DNA of 5,282 nucleotides from Flavobacteriales bacterium (GTDB taxonomy: Bacteria > Bacteroidota > Bacteroidia > Flavobacteriales > UBA7430): positions 1 through 5,282 of the forward strand of contig JANXFM010000123.1 in assembly GCA_024959975.1 (NCBI GenBank), written 5' to 3'. The position numbers were made by a program, and so were the translations under genes. The notes beneath the pieces are model-generated. The model saw only the letters and a program-made list of their open reading frames with translations, did no database searches and had not been told where the DNA came from. This document shows positions 1-5,282 of this stretch, one piece after another. Numbering within the stretch: the stretch's first letter is position 1; each line of letters starts with the position of its first letter.

Positions 1-356
1 TCTGAGGGATCTAAGGGCAGTTGAAAAAGATTTATCATTAGTCCTACACAAACATAAGTTACTGCTGCAGCAACAGTAAACATGGATACTAGGGTAATTC
101 CCAAATACAAAATGAGCATCCCTTTTCCCATCTTGTTATAACCATAGATCAGACTTTTCCCGGTAGCATTTGCATAACGAGAACCAAACTCAAAAAAAGG
201 ATATTTTAAAATATTGGCCATCAATGCAAAACCAATAAGTGCAAAGCCGTATTCAGCCCCTGCTCTGGTAGATTGAACAAGGTGAGACACCCCAATTGCA
301 GTAGTAGCGAATAGTATGCCCGGGCCTAGAGTTTTTAAGAATTTCTTTGTAAACAT
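1..356 (-). CDS. Nramp-like divalent metal transporter, N-terminal part (3' end outside window)
   Basis: The visible 118 codons start at ATG 356-354 and run off the left edge, so this is roughly the first quarter to third of a protein of usual Nramp length (about 400-450 residues). Known Nramp proteins are inner-membrane, LeuT-fold importers of Mn2+, Fe2+ or related ions. The call rests on GPGILFATTAIG (residues 11-22), then RAGAEYGFAL (31-40), a hydrophobic second segment with N48 and KYPFFEFGSRYANATGKS (51-68), and a third hydrophobic stretch at about 80-112. These align position by position with TM1-TM3 of Nramp. The TM1 metal-binding tetrapeptide, normally DPGN, reads GVSH (22-25), so the ion may not be Mn/Fe. 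I recall the pattern GVSHLVQSTRAGA from an Nramp-like clade, but that is memory. The TM6 motif (MPH in canonical members) lies outside the window. The gene has its own upstream gap with promoter-like and repeat sequences, so it is probably separate from the enzyme gene before it. Confidence 0.85.
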   Translation of the reverse strand, partial: MFTKKFLKTLGPGILFATTAIGVSHLVQSTRAGAEYGFALIGFALMANILKYPFFEFGSRYANATGKSLIYGYNKMGKGMLILYLGITLVSMFTVAAAVTYVCVGLMINLFQLPLDPS

Positions 357-360
357 GGTA

Positions 361-402
361 GGTATTAAGTATTAGGTACTAGGTATTAAGTACTAGGTAC
401 TA
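361..402. repeat. Six tandem heptamers (RGTAYTA) in the leader of the Nramp-like gene
   Basis: On the + strand the units are GGTATTA, AGTATTA, GGTACTA, GGTATTA, AGTACTA and GGTACTA, with no interruption. Variation is confined to two transition sites: R at position 1 and C/T at position 5. A half unit GGTA (357-360) continues the array up to the start codon at 356. On the coding strand the unit reads TARTACY. Some adjacent units can pair weakly, for example AGTAC and GTACT at 389-401 around a 3-base loop. The array is downstream of the predicted promoter, so it should be transcribed as part of the 5' leader. Function is unknown. Confidence 0.9.
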
Positions 403-438
403 AGGTTAAATATTTTGTATTCCTGATTTTTACGAAAA

Positions 439-468
439 CAAAAATAAGTCAATCCTTTTTAATAGTAA
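439..468 (-). promoter_or_regulatory. Possible Bacteroidota-type promoter for the Nramp-like gene
   Basis: On the minus strand, TATTTTTG (446-439) matches the Bacteroidota -7 box TAnnTTTG exactly. At the usual 19-base spacing the -33 position (468-466) reads TTA instead of TTG, so that half is imperfect. Transcription would begin near 432-435, giving a leader of about 75-80 bases that contains the heptamer array. The rest of the 147-bp gap shows no clear terminator hairpin for the preceding gene. A TAnnTTTG match is not rare in AT-rich DNA, so confidence is moderate. Confidence 0.45.
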
Positions 469-503
469 CACTTCTGATAATTGACCCTTCGATAAACTAA
501 GAA

Positions 504-1445
504 TTACAGCCTTTGTAGTTTGGAGATTGTTTGATGGAATTCTGCCATAATCTCCTTAACGATATCTTCGGCAGGTTTAATTTCGTTTATTGTGGATGAA
601 ATTTGACCAATTTCGAGTTCTCCCTCATTTAGATCTCCTTCAAACATTCCTTTCTTAGCACGTGCTCTTCCCAAAAGTTCTTTCAATTCTTCAGGAGAAG
701 CTTTTTCGTCGTAAGCAGCTTGAATGTCTTTGTAAAACTTATTCTTCATCAAACGTACCGGCGTGAGTTCTTTTAAAGTCAATTCTGTGGCTCCTTCTTT
801 CGCATCTACAACAGCATTCTTAAAATTTAAATGCGCTGATGACTCAGGTGTAGCAACAAATCGAGATCCTATTTGAACCCCTTCGGCACCCAAAGCAAAT
901 GCAGCAGCCATACTTTTCCCTGAACCAATTCCTCCAGCAGCGATTACAGGTATTTTAACAGCATCAACAATCAAAGGAATCAAACACATGGTTGTAGTTT
1001 CCTCTCTTCCGTTGTGTCCGCCAGCCTCAAAACCTTCAGCAACTACGGCATCTACTCCTGCGGCCTCCGACTTTTGTGCAAAAATCACGTTCGAAACCAC
1101 ATGAACTACCTTTATTCCGTGTTCCTTAAATAATGGCGTCCACTTTTTGGGACTTCCGGCTGAAGTAAAAACTACAGGGACTTTTTCTTCTATGATGATT
1201 TGTACATGTGCTTCGATACTCGGATAAAGAAGTGGTAGGTTAACAGCAAAAGGTTTATTGGTAGCCTTTTTACATTTCTGTATTTGTTCTTTTAATATTT
1301 CCGGATACATAGAACCCGCTCCAATAATTCCAAGTCCACCGGCATTACTTACGGCCGATGCTAATTCCCATCCACTACACCAAACCATTCCCGCTTGAAT
1401 AAGGGGGGTCTCTATTCCAAATAATTCAGTTACTCTGTTATTCAT
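504..1445 (-). CDS. Nitronate monooxygenase / FabK-like FMN enzyme (NPD family)
   Basis: A 313-residue TIM-barrel flavoprotein of the 2-nitropropane dioxygenase family, complete by length. Visible family signatures are QAGM near the N-terminus (17-20), AGGLGIIG (35-42), EGFEAGGHNGR (137-147) with the likely catalytic H144, the phosphate-binding AAGGIGSGK (169-177), GVQIGSRF (189-196) and the C-terminal GQISSTINEIKPAEDIV (280-296). Known members oxidise alkyl nitronates using FMN and O2, detoxifying propionate-3-nitronate. The close relative FabK reduces enoyl-ACP in fatty acid synthesis, and the sequence alone does not separate these roles. No signal peptide is present, so it is cytoplasmic. 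I chose ATG 1445-1443 over an in-frame ATG 15 bases upstream because it forms an ATGA overlap with the stop of the protease gene and gives the usual family N-terminus (MNNRVTELFGI). It is the last gene of the three-gene unit. Nothing in the protease or MORN-like gene explains why this enzyme is coupled to them. Confidence 0.88.
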   Translation of the reverse strand: MNNRVTELFGIETPLIQAGMVWCSGWELASAVSNAGGLGIIGAGSMYPEILKEQIQKCKKATNKPFAVNLPLLYPSIEAHVQIIIEEKVPVVFTSAGSPKKWTPLFKEHGIKVVHVVSNVIFAQKSEAAGVDAVVAEGFEAGGHNGREETTTMCLIPLIVDAVKIPVIAAGGIGSGKSMAAAFALGAEGVQIGSRFVATPESSAHLNFKNAVVDAKEGATELTLKELTPVRLMKNKFYKDIQAAYDEKASPEELKELLGRARAKKGMFEGDLNEGELEIGQISSTINEIKPAEDIVKEIMAEFHQTISKLQRL

Positions 1446-3052
1446 CGTACGATTTTCCAATGGTATTCTTTATTCGATTGTTTAGCCTTTAAGGTATAAA
1501 TAGCTCTTGGTAAATCAATTTCTATTCTATGGTTAGGTTCAACTTTAGCTTTCTTAAAATACACTTGTTGACCCAATTGGTTGTAAATACTTAAAACTAC
1601 CTCTTTTCTTAGATTAAACTGAGATAAATCAACGATTAAATAATCTTCAAAAGGATTTGGATAAAGATTTAAATCATCATCTACAATTTCATCAATTCCT
1701 ATCTGTTGCAATACCTGATGAAAATCAGGTACACCATAACCATAATCGTTATTACCATTTGGATACAAATGTCCTGATTCTTGAATAAGATGATACAATT
1801 GCATACTGGATATTTCGGGCATAGCAGACCAAACAGAAGCTGCCATACCTGCTAATATCGGAGAAGAAAAAGAAGTACCATTCGCTGTTCTGATACCATT
1901 TTCCAGATTACAAACCACTGCATTTAAACCCTGCGCAACTACATTGGGCTTCATTCGTCCGTCGGCTGTAGGTCCATGCGAACTAAATGAGGTTAAAATA
2001 CTATCTGAACCTATGGCACCAACAGTTAACACACTATCACCATCGGCAGGAGCAGTAATGTAATACCAATCTTTATCCCCTGAATTACCCGCCGAATTTA
2101 CCACCAGCATACCTTTTGAAGCTGCAATATCCGCTGCCTTGGTAATTACCGTTGTATTTCCATCCATATCAGCATACGTATGGGTATTTTCAAGATCATC
2201 CCATAAATCAGAATATCCCAGTGAAGTATTAATCAAATGTGCTCCCTGCATGTCGGCACGCTCGGCAGCAACCACCCAATTATCTTCTTCTGCCAGTGTT
2301 TCTGAGGAGTTATCCTCTGTTCTGTACAACAAATAAGTTGCCTCTGGAGCCGTTCCGATCAAACTATCTTCCATGTATCCGCCCATGCAGGACAAAACCA
2401 TGGTTCCATGATTTCCAATGGTGTCAATGTCATAATCCACGTCTTGATCCAGTACAAAATCCCAGGTATCTAAAATTCTATTGTTTGCCCAAAGGCTATC
2501 AAAAACAAACAATTCATCAACCAGATAGAAAGAAGCATCCATCACAGCAATCACAACACCTTCGCCCTTATGCCCTTGTTCGTGAACCATATGTCCATTT
2601 AGCTGAGCTATTTGATTGTATGAAGCCCCATAAGGCGTTATAGCTAAGTGGTAATTCGATAGGTTTTGAACTTCAGGCTCTGAACGATAGTATCTATTAA
2701 TTTTTCGAATCTTATTTACAAAGGTTAAGTCTTTTAAGGAAGCAATGTCTTCCGAAGCACTTAATCTGACTGAAACCGCATTTAACCAACGTGATTGTCT
2801 GCAAACTTCAAATCCTAAACTTTCAATTTCTTTAATGTAGCCGGGAGAAACGGGATAATCATTTTCAATTATTTCAATTCCCTGATCGCTTCTTCTCTCA
2901 ATAGATTTTTCAGATAAAAAGTCATTTGGCTGATAGATAGAAAGTGACTCATCCTTATCGTTAAAGAAAACCCAACATCTATCCTGTCCGTAGATGAATG
3001 CAGGAAATAAAAAGATAATTATTTTAACGATGTTGAATAGTCTTAAGCTCAT
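1442..3052 (-). CDS. Secreted subtilisin-like (S8) serine protease with T9SS C-terminal sorting domain
   Basis: A 536-residue exported protease. Residues 1-23 look like a signal peptide: MSLRLFNIVK, then a hydrophobic core IIIFLFPAFI, with cleavage near YGQ. Residues 24 to about 140 form an N-terminal region beginning DRCWVFFNDKD, typical of Bacteroidota S8 proteases and probably propeptide-like. The catalytic domain (about 160-450) shows the full triad: D172 in AVMDASF, H215 in NHGTMV and S394 in NGTSFSSP, plus oxyanion-hole N323 in NSAGNSG. Residues 461-536 form a type A T9SS sorting domain starting LNLYPNPFEDYLIV and ending in RAIYTLKA and KIVR, so the protein should cross the outer membrane and be surface-attached or released. 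The usual glycine before the tyrosine near the end is alanine here. I set the start at ATG 3052-3050 because it begins the signal peptide; upstream in-frame ATGs would add 32 or fewer residues lying inside the MORN-like gene. The 5' end overlaps that gene by 29 bp and the TGA stop overlaps the next ATG. Confidence 0.93.
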   Translation of the reverse strand: MSLRLFNIVKIIIFLFPAFIYGQDRCWVFFNDKDESLSIYQPNDFLSEKSIERRSDQGIEIIENDYPVSPGYIKEIESLGFEVCRQSRWLNAVSVRLSASEDIASLKDLTFVNKIRKINRYYRSEPEVQNLSNYHLAITPYGASYNQIAQLNGHMVHEQGHKGEGVVIAVMDASFYLVDELFVFDSLWANNRILDTWDFVLDQDVDYDIDTIGNHGTMVLSCMGGYMEDSLIGTAPEATYLLYRTEDNSSETLAEEDNWVVAAERADMQGAHLINTSLGYSDLWDDLENTHTYADMDGNTTVITKAADIAASKGMLVVNSAGNSGDKDWYYITAPADGDSVLTVGAIGSDSILTSFSSHGPTADGRMKPNVVAQGLNAVVCNLENGIRTANGTSFSSPILAGMAASVWSAMPEISSMQLYHLIQESGHLYPNGNNDYGYGVPDFHQVLQQIGIDEIVDDDLNLYPNPFEDYLIVDLSQFNLRKEVVLSIYNQLGQQVYFKKAKVEPNHRIEIDLPRAIYTLKAKQSNKEYHWKIVR

Positions 3053-3743
3053 CCCCTTCTCTGATAACAGTTTTAATAATGTCACCATATTCATATACTT
3101 CCATTTTGTCTTGAATGCCTTTATCAGAATAATAAAACCATTTTCCATTTTTTAGGCCTTTTTTATATTCACCTTCAATTTTTTTCTTTCCCGATCTATG
3201 ATAACTAATATAAATTCCGTGAAATTGTCCATTAGAAAAGAATGCTTTTAATTCAGGTTTACCGGTCGTAGAATATTTCACCCACGCACCATTTTTCTTG
3301 TCAGAACTCCAATGAATTATTTCAGCAAGCGTACTATCGGCATAAAAAACGCGTTCGGCACCTTCTTTTAAACCATCTACATATTCGTCTGTAGAAACAA
3401 GGTAGCCTTTGGTGCTAAAATATTTCCACTCGCCAATTTTCTTCTTTCCATCAAACTTTCCCAGTGCCTCTAAATTCCCATTGGGCATATATATTACTGC
3501 ATTAGAAATACCTCCGGGAGTTTCGTATTGTCGCTCAGAAATTATTTTACCATTTTGATCGTAAAAACGAAACACACCTATTTCTTTATCATCTTCAAAA
3601 GCTCCTTCGTAACGCAAAGCTCCCCAGGGATAATTTTTAGACCAAAGACCTTGTTTTAAACCATTTTCATCAGTTTTGTTTTGCGCACTTAAAATATGTG
3701 AGCTGAAAGAAAGTATTGCTAATAAAAGTATTCTTTTCATCAT
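3024..3743 (-). CDS. Exported MORN-like (MORN_2 / YwqK-type) repeat protein
   Basis: A 239-residue protein with signal peptide MMKRILLLAILSFSSHILSA (1-20), probably cut before Q21. There is no lipobox cysteine, so it should be periplasmic or secreted and soluble. The mature part is almost entirely degenerate repeats of about 20-25 residues, of the form G-x-W-x-Y-Y/F-x3-G-x-hydrophobic. Examples are GLWSKNYPWGALRYEG (32-47), GVFRFYDQNGKI (56-67), GEWKYFSTKGYL (104-115), GAWVKYSTTGKPE (152-164), GIYISYHRSGKKKIEGEY (176-193) and GKWFYYSDKG (200-209). This matches MORN_2-type repeats, which make elongated beta-hairpin arrays. Automatic annotation often names such proteins YwqK-family antitoxin, but an exported Bacteroidota member with no toxin partner is unlikely to be one. 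The biochemical role is unknown. The start may equally be the second Met (3740). It is the first gene of the unit, about 10 bases below a strong promoter, and its 3' end encodes the protease signal peptide in another frame. Confidence 0.85.
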   Translation of the reverse strand: MMKRILLLAILSFSSHILSAQNKTDENGLKQGLWSKNYPWGALRYEGAFEDDKEIGVFRFYDQNGKIISERQYETPGGISNAVIYMPNGNLEALGKFDGKKKIGEWKYFSTKGYLVSTDEYVDGLKEGAERVFYADSTLAEIIHWSSDKKNGAWVKYSTTGKPELKAFFSNGQFHGIYISYHRSGKKKIEGEYKKGLKNGKWFYYSDKGIQDKMEVYEYGDIIKTVIREGDELKTIQHR

Positions 3744-3758
3744 TTATCATTTAAAGCA

Positions 3759-3790
3759 CAAAAATAAGCATTGATGTATGGAGTACAAAG
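3759..3790 (-). promoter_or_regulatory. Bacteroidota promoter for the MORN-protease-monooxygenase operon
   Basis: On the minus strand, CTTTG (3790-3786) is followed after exactly 19 bases by TATTTTTG (3766-3759). This matches both the -33 (TTTG/TTG) and -7 (TAnnTTTG) elements of Bacteroidota housekeeping-sigma promoters, with usual spacing. Transcription should start near 3752-3755, leaving a leader of only about 10 bases before ATG 3743. The location upstream of the first gene of a three-gene overlapping unit fits. No other comparably complete promoter is seen inside the unit. Confidence 0.7.
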
Positions 3791-3834
3791 TAAAATAAGC
3801 AACTTAATAAAAAATCAATATAATTCAATAAGCA
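3763..3834. repeat. Three spaced direct copies of AATAAGCA around the operon promoter
   Basis: On the + strand AATAAGCA occurs at 3763-3770, 3794-3801 and 3827-3834. The start-to-start distances are 31 and 33 bases, close to three turns of the DNA helix. The first copy overlaps the -7 box and the other two lie just upstream of the -33 box. This could be a set of binding sites for a regulator, or chance repetition in an AT-rich gap. No protein in the window is a candidate regulator. Confidence 0.3.
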
Positions 3835-3846
3835 AGTAAGTATGCT

Positions 3847-4968
3847 TTATAGATTGTCAATGATCTGATTTGCCATATTCGACCACAAGTATTTTTTCTT
3901 TTCTTCTGAGACATTCTCAATGAAGTAAGCTTCTCTATCCAAACGATAAAAATCATTTATAGCATCAGCTATTGCATTTGCGTTCACATCTACAACATAC
4001 CCTACTATGTTATGGGGAACAACTTCCGGTAATCCACCCACTCTGGTAACCAGCATGGGTTTGTTAAAATGATATGCAACTTGAGCAACTCCACTTTGTG
4101 AAGCCGTTCTATAAGGTTGAACAACGATGTCACATGCAGAGAAATACAAATTTACCTGGTTTTGAGGAATAAAATCAGGAAAGAAATGAACCCTTTGTTC
4201 CATTCCTGATCTATGCAACTGGTCACGATATTCTGACTCATTATCATAAAACTCACCGGCAACAATCAATTCTACATTTTCCGGTAAAAAAGGCATCGCA
4301 TCAAGTAAAATATCAAGTCCTTTATATTTTCTAATAAAACCGAAAAAGAGCATGTATTTTTTCGAGATATCAAGTCCTAAACGTTCCAGAGAACTTTGCT
4401 TATCTAATAAATCTCCAAACTGGTCATAAACCGGGTGTGGATGATAATCGACGATCGGTTTCTTTACAAAACTGGAAATATCTACACCTACCGATTTTGA
4501 CATGACCAAGAATCTATTATTAGAATTTAAAAAATAATGGGTAAGAAAATGATCACCAATACGTTTTTCATGAGGGATTACATTATCACATAAAGCAATT
4601 AAGGATGCCTTTTTCTTAAGCCCTGAAAATTTAAGAATTGAGCCCAAAGCTAATGCCATAAAGGGAATCCAATAACGAGTAATAACAATATCCGGTTTTT
4701 GATCTTTTAACCAAAATGCTGTTTTTATCCAGGAAAACGGATTAATGGAATTTATGGAAGTATAAATATCCAAATCCGGCTTATTACCCGTTAAATCAAA
4801 TTGAGTTTTACCGGGAAATAATAAAGACGGATACTGAAGTGAAAAAGAAAGCATTTTCACTTCATGACCCAACTTTTGCAATGCTAAAGCCAGAGCATGA
4901 TTACTGTCTGCAATACCTCCACGAAGAGGGAATGCAGGACCAATAATTATGATTTTTTTCTTGTTCAA
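3847..4968 (-). CDS. GT4-type glycosyltransferase, TTG start
   Basis: A complete 373-residue GT-B fold glycosyltransferase. The N-terminal Rossmann half opens with KIIIIGPAFPLRGGIADSN (5-23), with the usual glycine-rich acceptor loop, and carries ALCDNVIPHEKR (125-136). The C-terminal half has FFGFIRKYKGLDILLDA (208-224), the donor-site K216, AGEFYD (237-242), HFFPDFIPQ (261-269) and PYRTASQSGVAQVAYHF (285-301) followed by KPMLVTRVGGLPE (303-315). Family knowledge says such enzymes transfer a sugar from a nucleotide-sugar to a lipid-linked or saccharide acceptor at the cytoplasmic membrane face; donor and acceptor cannot be read here. Where most GT4 enzymes have the EX7E motif, the aligned residues are A289 and V297, so both glutamates are absent. 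The start is TTG 4968-4966: the reading frame has no ATG until residue 39, after the essential first strand and glycine loop, and TTG forms a TTGA overlap with the stop of the upstream GT2 gene. It is the last gene of that operon, followed by 103 bp and a new promoter. Confidence 0.9.
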   Translation of the reverse strand: MNKKKIIIIGPAFPLRGGIADSNHALALALQKLGHEVKMLSFSLQYPSLLFPGKTQFDLTGNKPDLDIYTSINSINPFSWIKTAFWLKDQKPDIVITRYWIPFMALALGSILKFSGLKKKASLIALCDNVIPHEKRIGDHFLTHYFLNSNNRFLVMSKSVGVDISSFVKKPIVDYHPHPVYDQFGDLLDKQSSLERLGLDISKKYMLFFGFIRKYKGLDILLDAMPFLPENVELIVAGEFYDNESEYRDQLHRSGMEQRVHFFPDFIPQNQVNLYFSACDIVVQPYRTASQSGVAQVAYHFNKPMLVTRVGGLPEVVPHNIVGYVVDVNANAIADAINDFYRLDREAYFIENVSEEKKKYLWSNMANQIIDNL

Positions 4969-5282
4969 GAGTTTGAGTTTAATCTATCTTCAATAATATA
5001 GTGGTTACGTTCAGTATTTGAACGCGTAATCAATTCGGCAATAAATCCGGTCATAAAAAGCTGTACACCTATAATCATAGTGAGTATCCCAAAATAGAAT
5101 AAAGGTCTGTCGGTCATGTTATAAGCTTGCCACATCAATTTAGCATAAATTAAGTAAACCGCAATACCAAAACCAATTGCAAAAAACATCACACCAATCA
5201 AACCAAATAAATGCATGGGTTTTTTTCTAAATTTAGAAATAAACATGACCGTTAAAAGATCTAGGAAACCGTTAATAAAACG
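4965..5282 (-). CDS. Membrane-anchored family 2 glycosyltransferase (DPM1/ArnC-like), C-terminal end only
   Basis: The reading frame is open from the right edge to TGA 4967-4965, giving the last 105 residues of a protein whose 5' end is outside the window. The Met at 5246 is internal: the 12 codons before it (RFINGFLDLLTV) continue the family pattern without a break. The fragment holds an amphipathic lead-in, KKPMHLFG (20-27), a first membrane segment at about 25-46, a short loop ending TDRPLFYFG, a second membrane segment at about 61-84 (GILTMIIGVQLFMTGFIAEL) and a polar tail with RSNTERNHYIIE. This two-helix end with the IAEL-x5-ER-x-Y-x-IE tail is typical of Bacteroidota GT2 enzymes that load a sugar onto polyprenyl phosphate or act in cell-surface glycan assembly. 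The catalytic GT-A domain is not visible, so the substrate is unknown. Its stop overlaps the TTG start of the GT4 gene, indicating coupled translation and a shared glycan pathway. Confidence 0.85.
   Translation of the reverse strand, partial: RFINGFLDLLTVMFISKFRKKPMHLFGLIGVMFFAIGFGIAVYLIYAKLMWQAYNMTDRPLFYFGILTMIIGVQLFMTGFIAELITRSNTERNHYIIEDRLNSNS

Noticed and set aside
361..402. CRISPR array or attachment site
   Set aside because: Units are 7 bp with no spacers, no cas genes are nearby, and there is no integrase or tRNA gene.
403..503. Intrinsic terminator after the monooxygenase gene
   Set aside because: I could not find a GC-rich stem followed by a T-run in this gap. The same holds for the gap after the GT4 gene (3791-3846).
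1446..1460. Upstream in-frame start for the monooxygenase adding five residues
   Set aside because: It would lie inside the protease end. The ATG at 1445 gives the ATGA coupling overlap and a family-typical N-terminus.
2139..2643. Plus-strand open frames lying opposite the protease catalytic domain
   Set aside because: Their translations have no recognisable domain and are rich in Ser, Pro, Cys and His as expected from antisense reading. The minus-strand frame encodes an intact catalytic domain across the same bases.
3053..3148. Upstream in-frame start for the protease adding 32 residues
   Set aside because: The extension lies wholly inside the MORN-like gene and would bury the signal peptide behind a charged leader. 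The ATG at 3052 gives a normal signal peptide.
3024..3743. Toxin-antitoxin module based on the YwqK-like repeats
   Set aside because: The protein has a signal peptide and is therefore exported, and neither neighbour resembles a toxin.
4965..5246. A separate small 93-residue membrane protein starting at Met 5246
   Set aside because: The frame stays open to the window edge and the upstream codons continue the known C-terminal pattern of GT2 enzymes, so this is a fragment of a longer gene.

Overview
The window is an AT-rich piece of chromosome, very probably from the Bacteroidota (class Flavobacteriia or a close relative). Three things support this. A subtilisin-like protease ends in a type IX secretion (T9SS) sorting domain, a system confined to this phylum. 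Both recognisable promoters carry the Bacteroidota -7 box TAnnTTTG. Start codons lack conventional, properly spaced Shine-Dalgarno sequences. All genes lie on the minus strand, so transcription runs from high to low coordinates.

Reading in that direction: (a) 5282-3847 is a glycosyltransferase pair. It consists of the C-terminal end of a membrane-anchored family 2 glycosyltransferase (truncated by the window edge) and a complete GT4-type glycosyltransferase. They overlap by the four bases TTGA, the second starting at a TTG codon, and probably belong to a surface-polysaccharide or glycolipid operon. (b) A 103-bp gap holds a very good Bacteroidota promoter. (c) 3743-504 is a tightly packed three-gene unit: a secreted MORN-like repeat protein, a T9SS-exported S8 protease, and a nitronate monooxygenase/FabK-like FMN enzyme. 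The genes overlap by 29 bp and 4 bp, so they are almost certainly co-transcribed and translationally coupled, although their functions do not form an obvious pathway. (d) A 147-bp gap holds a weaker promoter and six perfect heptamer repeats (RGTAYTA) ending four bases from the next start codon. (e) 356-1 is the N-terminal third or so of an Nramp-like metal transporter whose canonical DPGN metal-binding motif is replaced by GVSH.

I see no mobile element, CRISPR array, RNA gene or phage gene, and no convincing undescribed multi-gene system. The points most worth a second look are the altered Nramp metal site, the heptamer array in its leader, the GT4 enzyme lacking both EX7E glutamates, and the overlapping protease operon.
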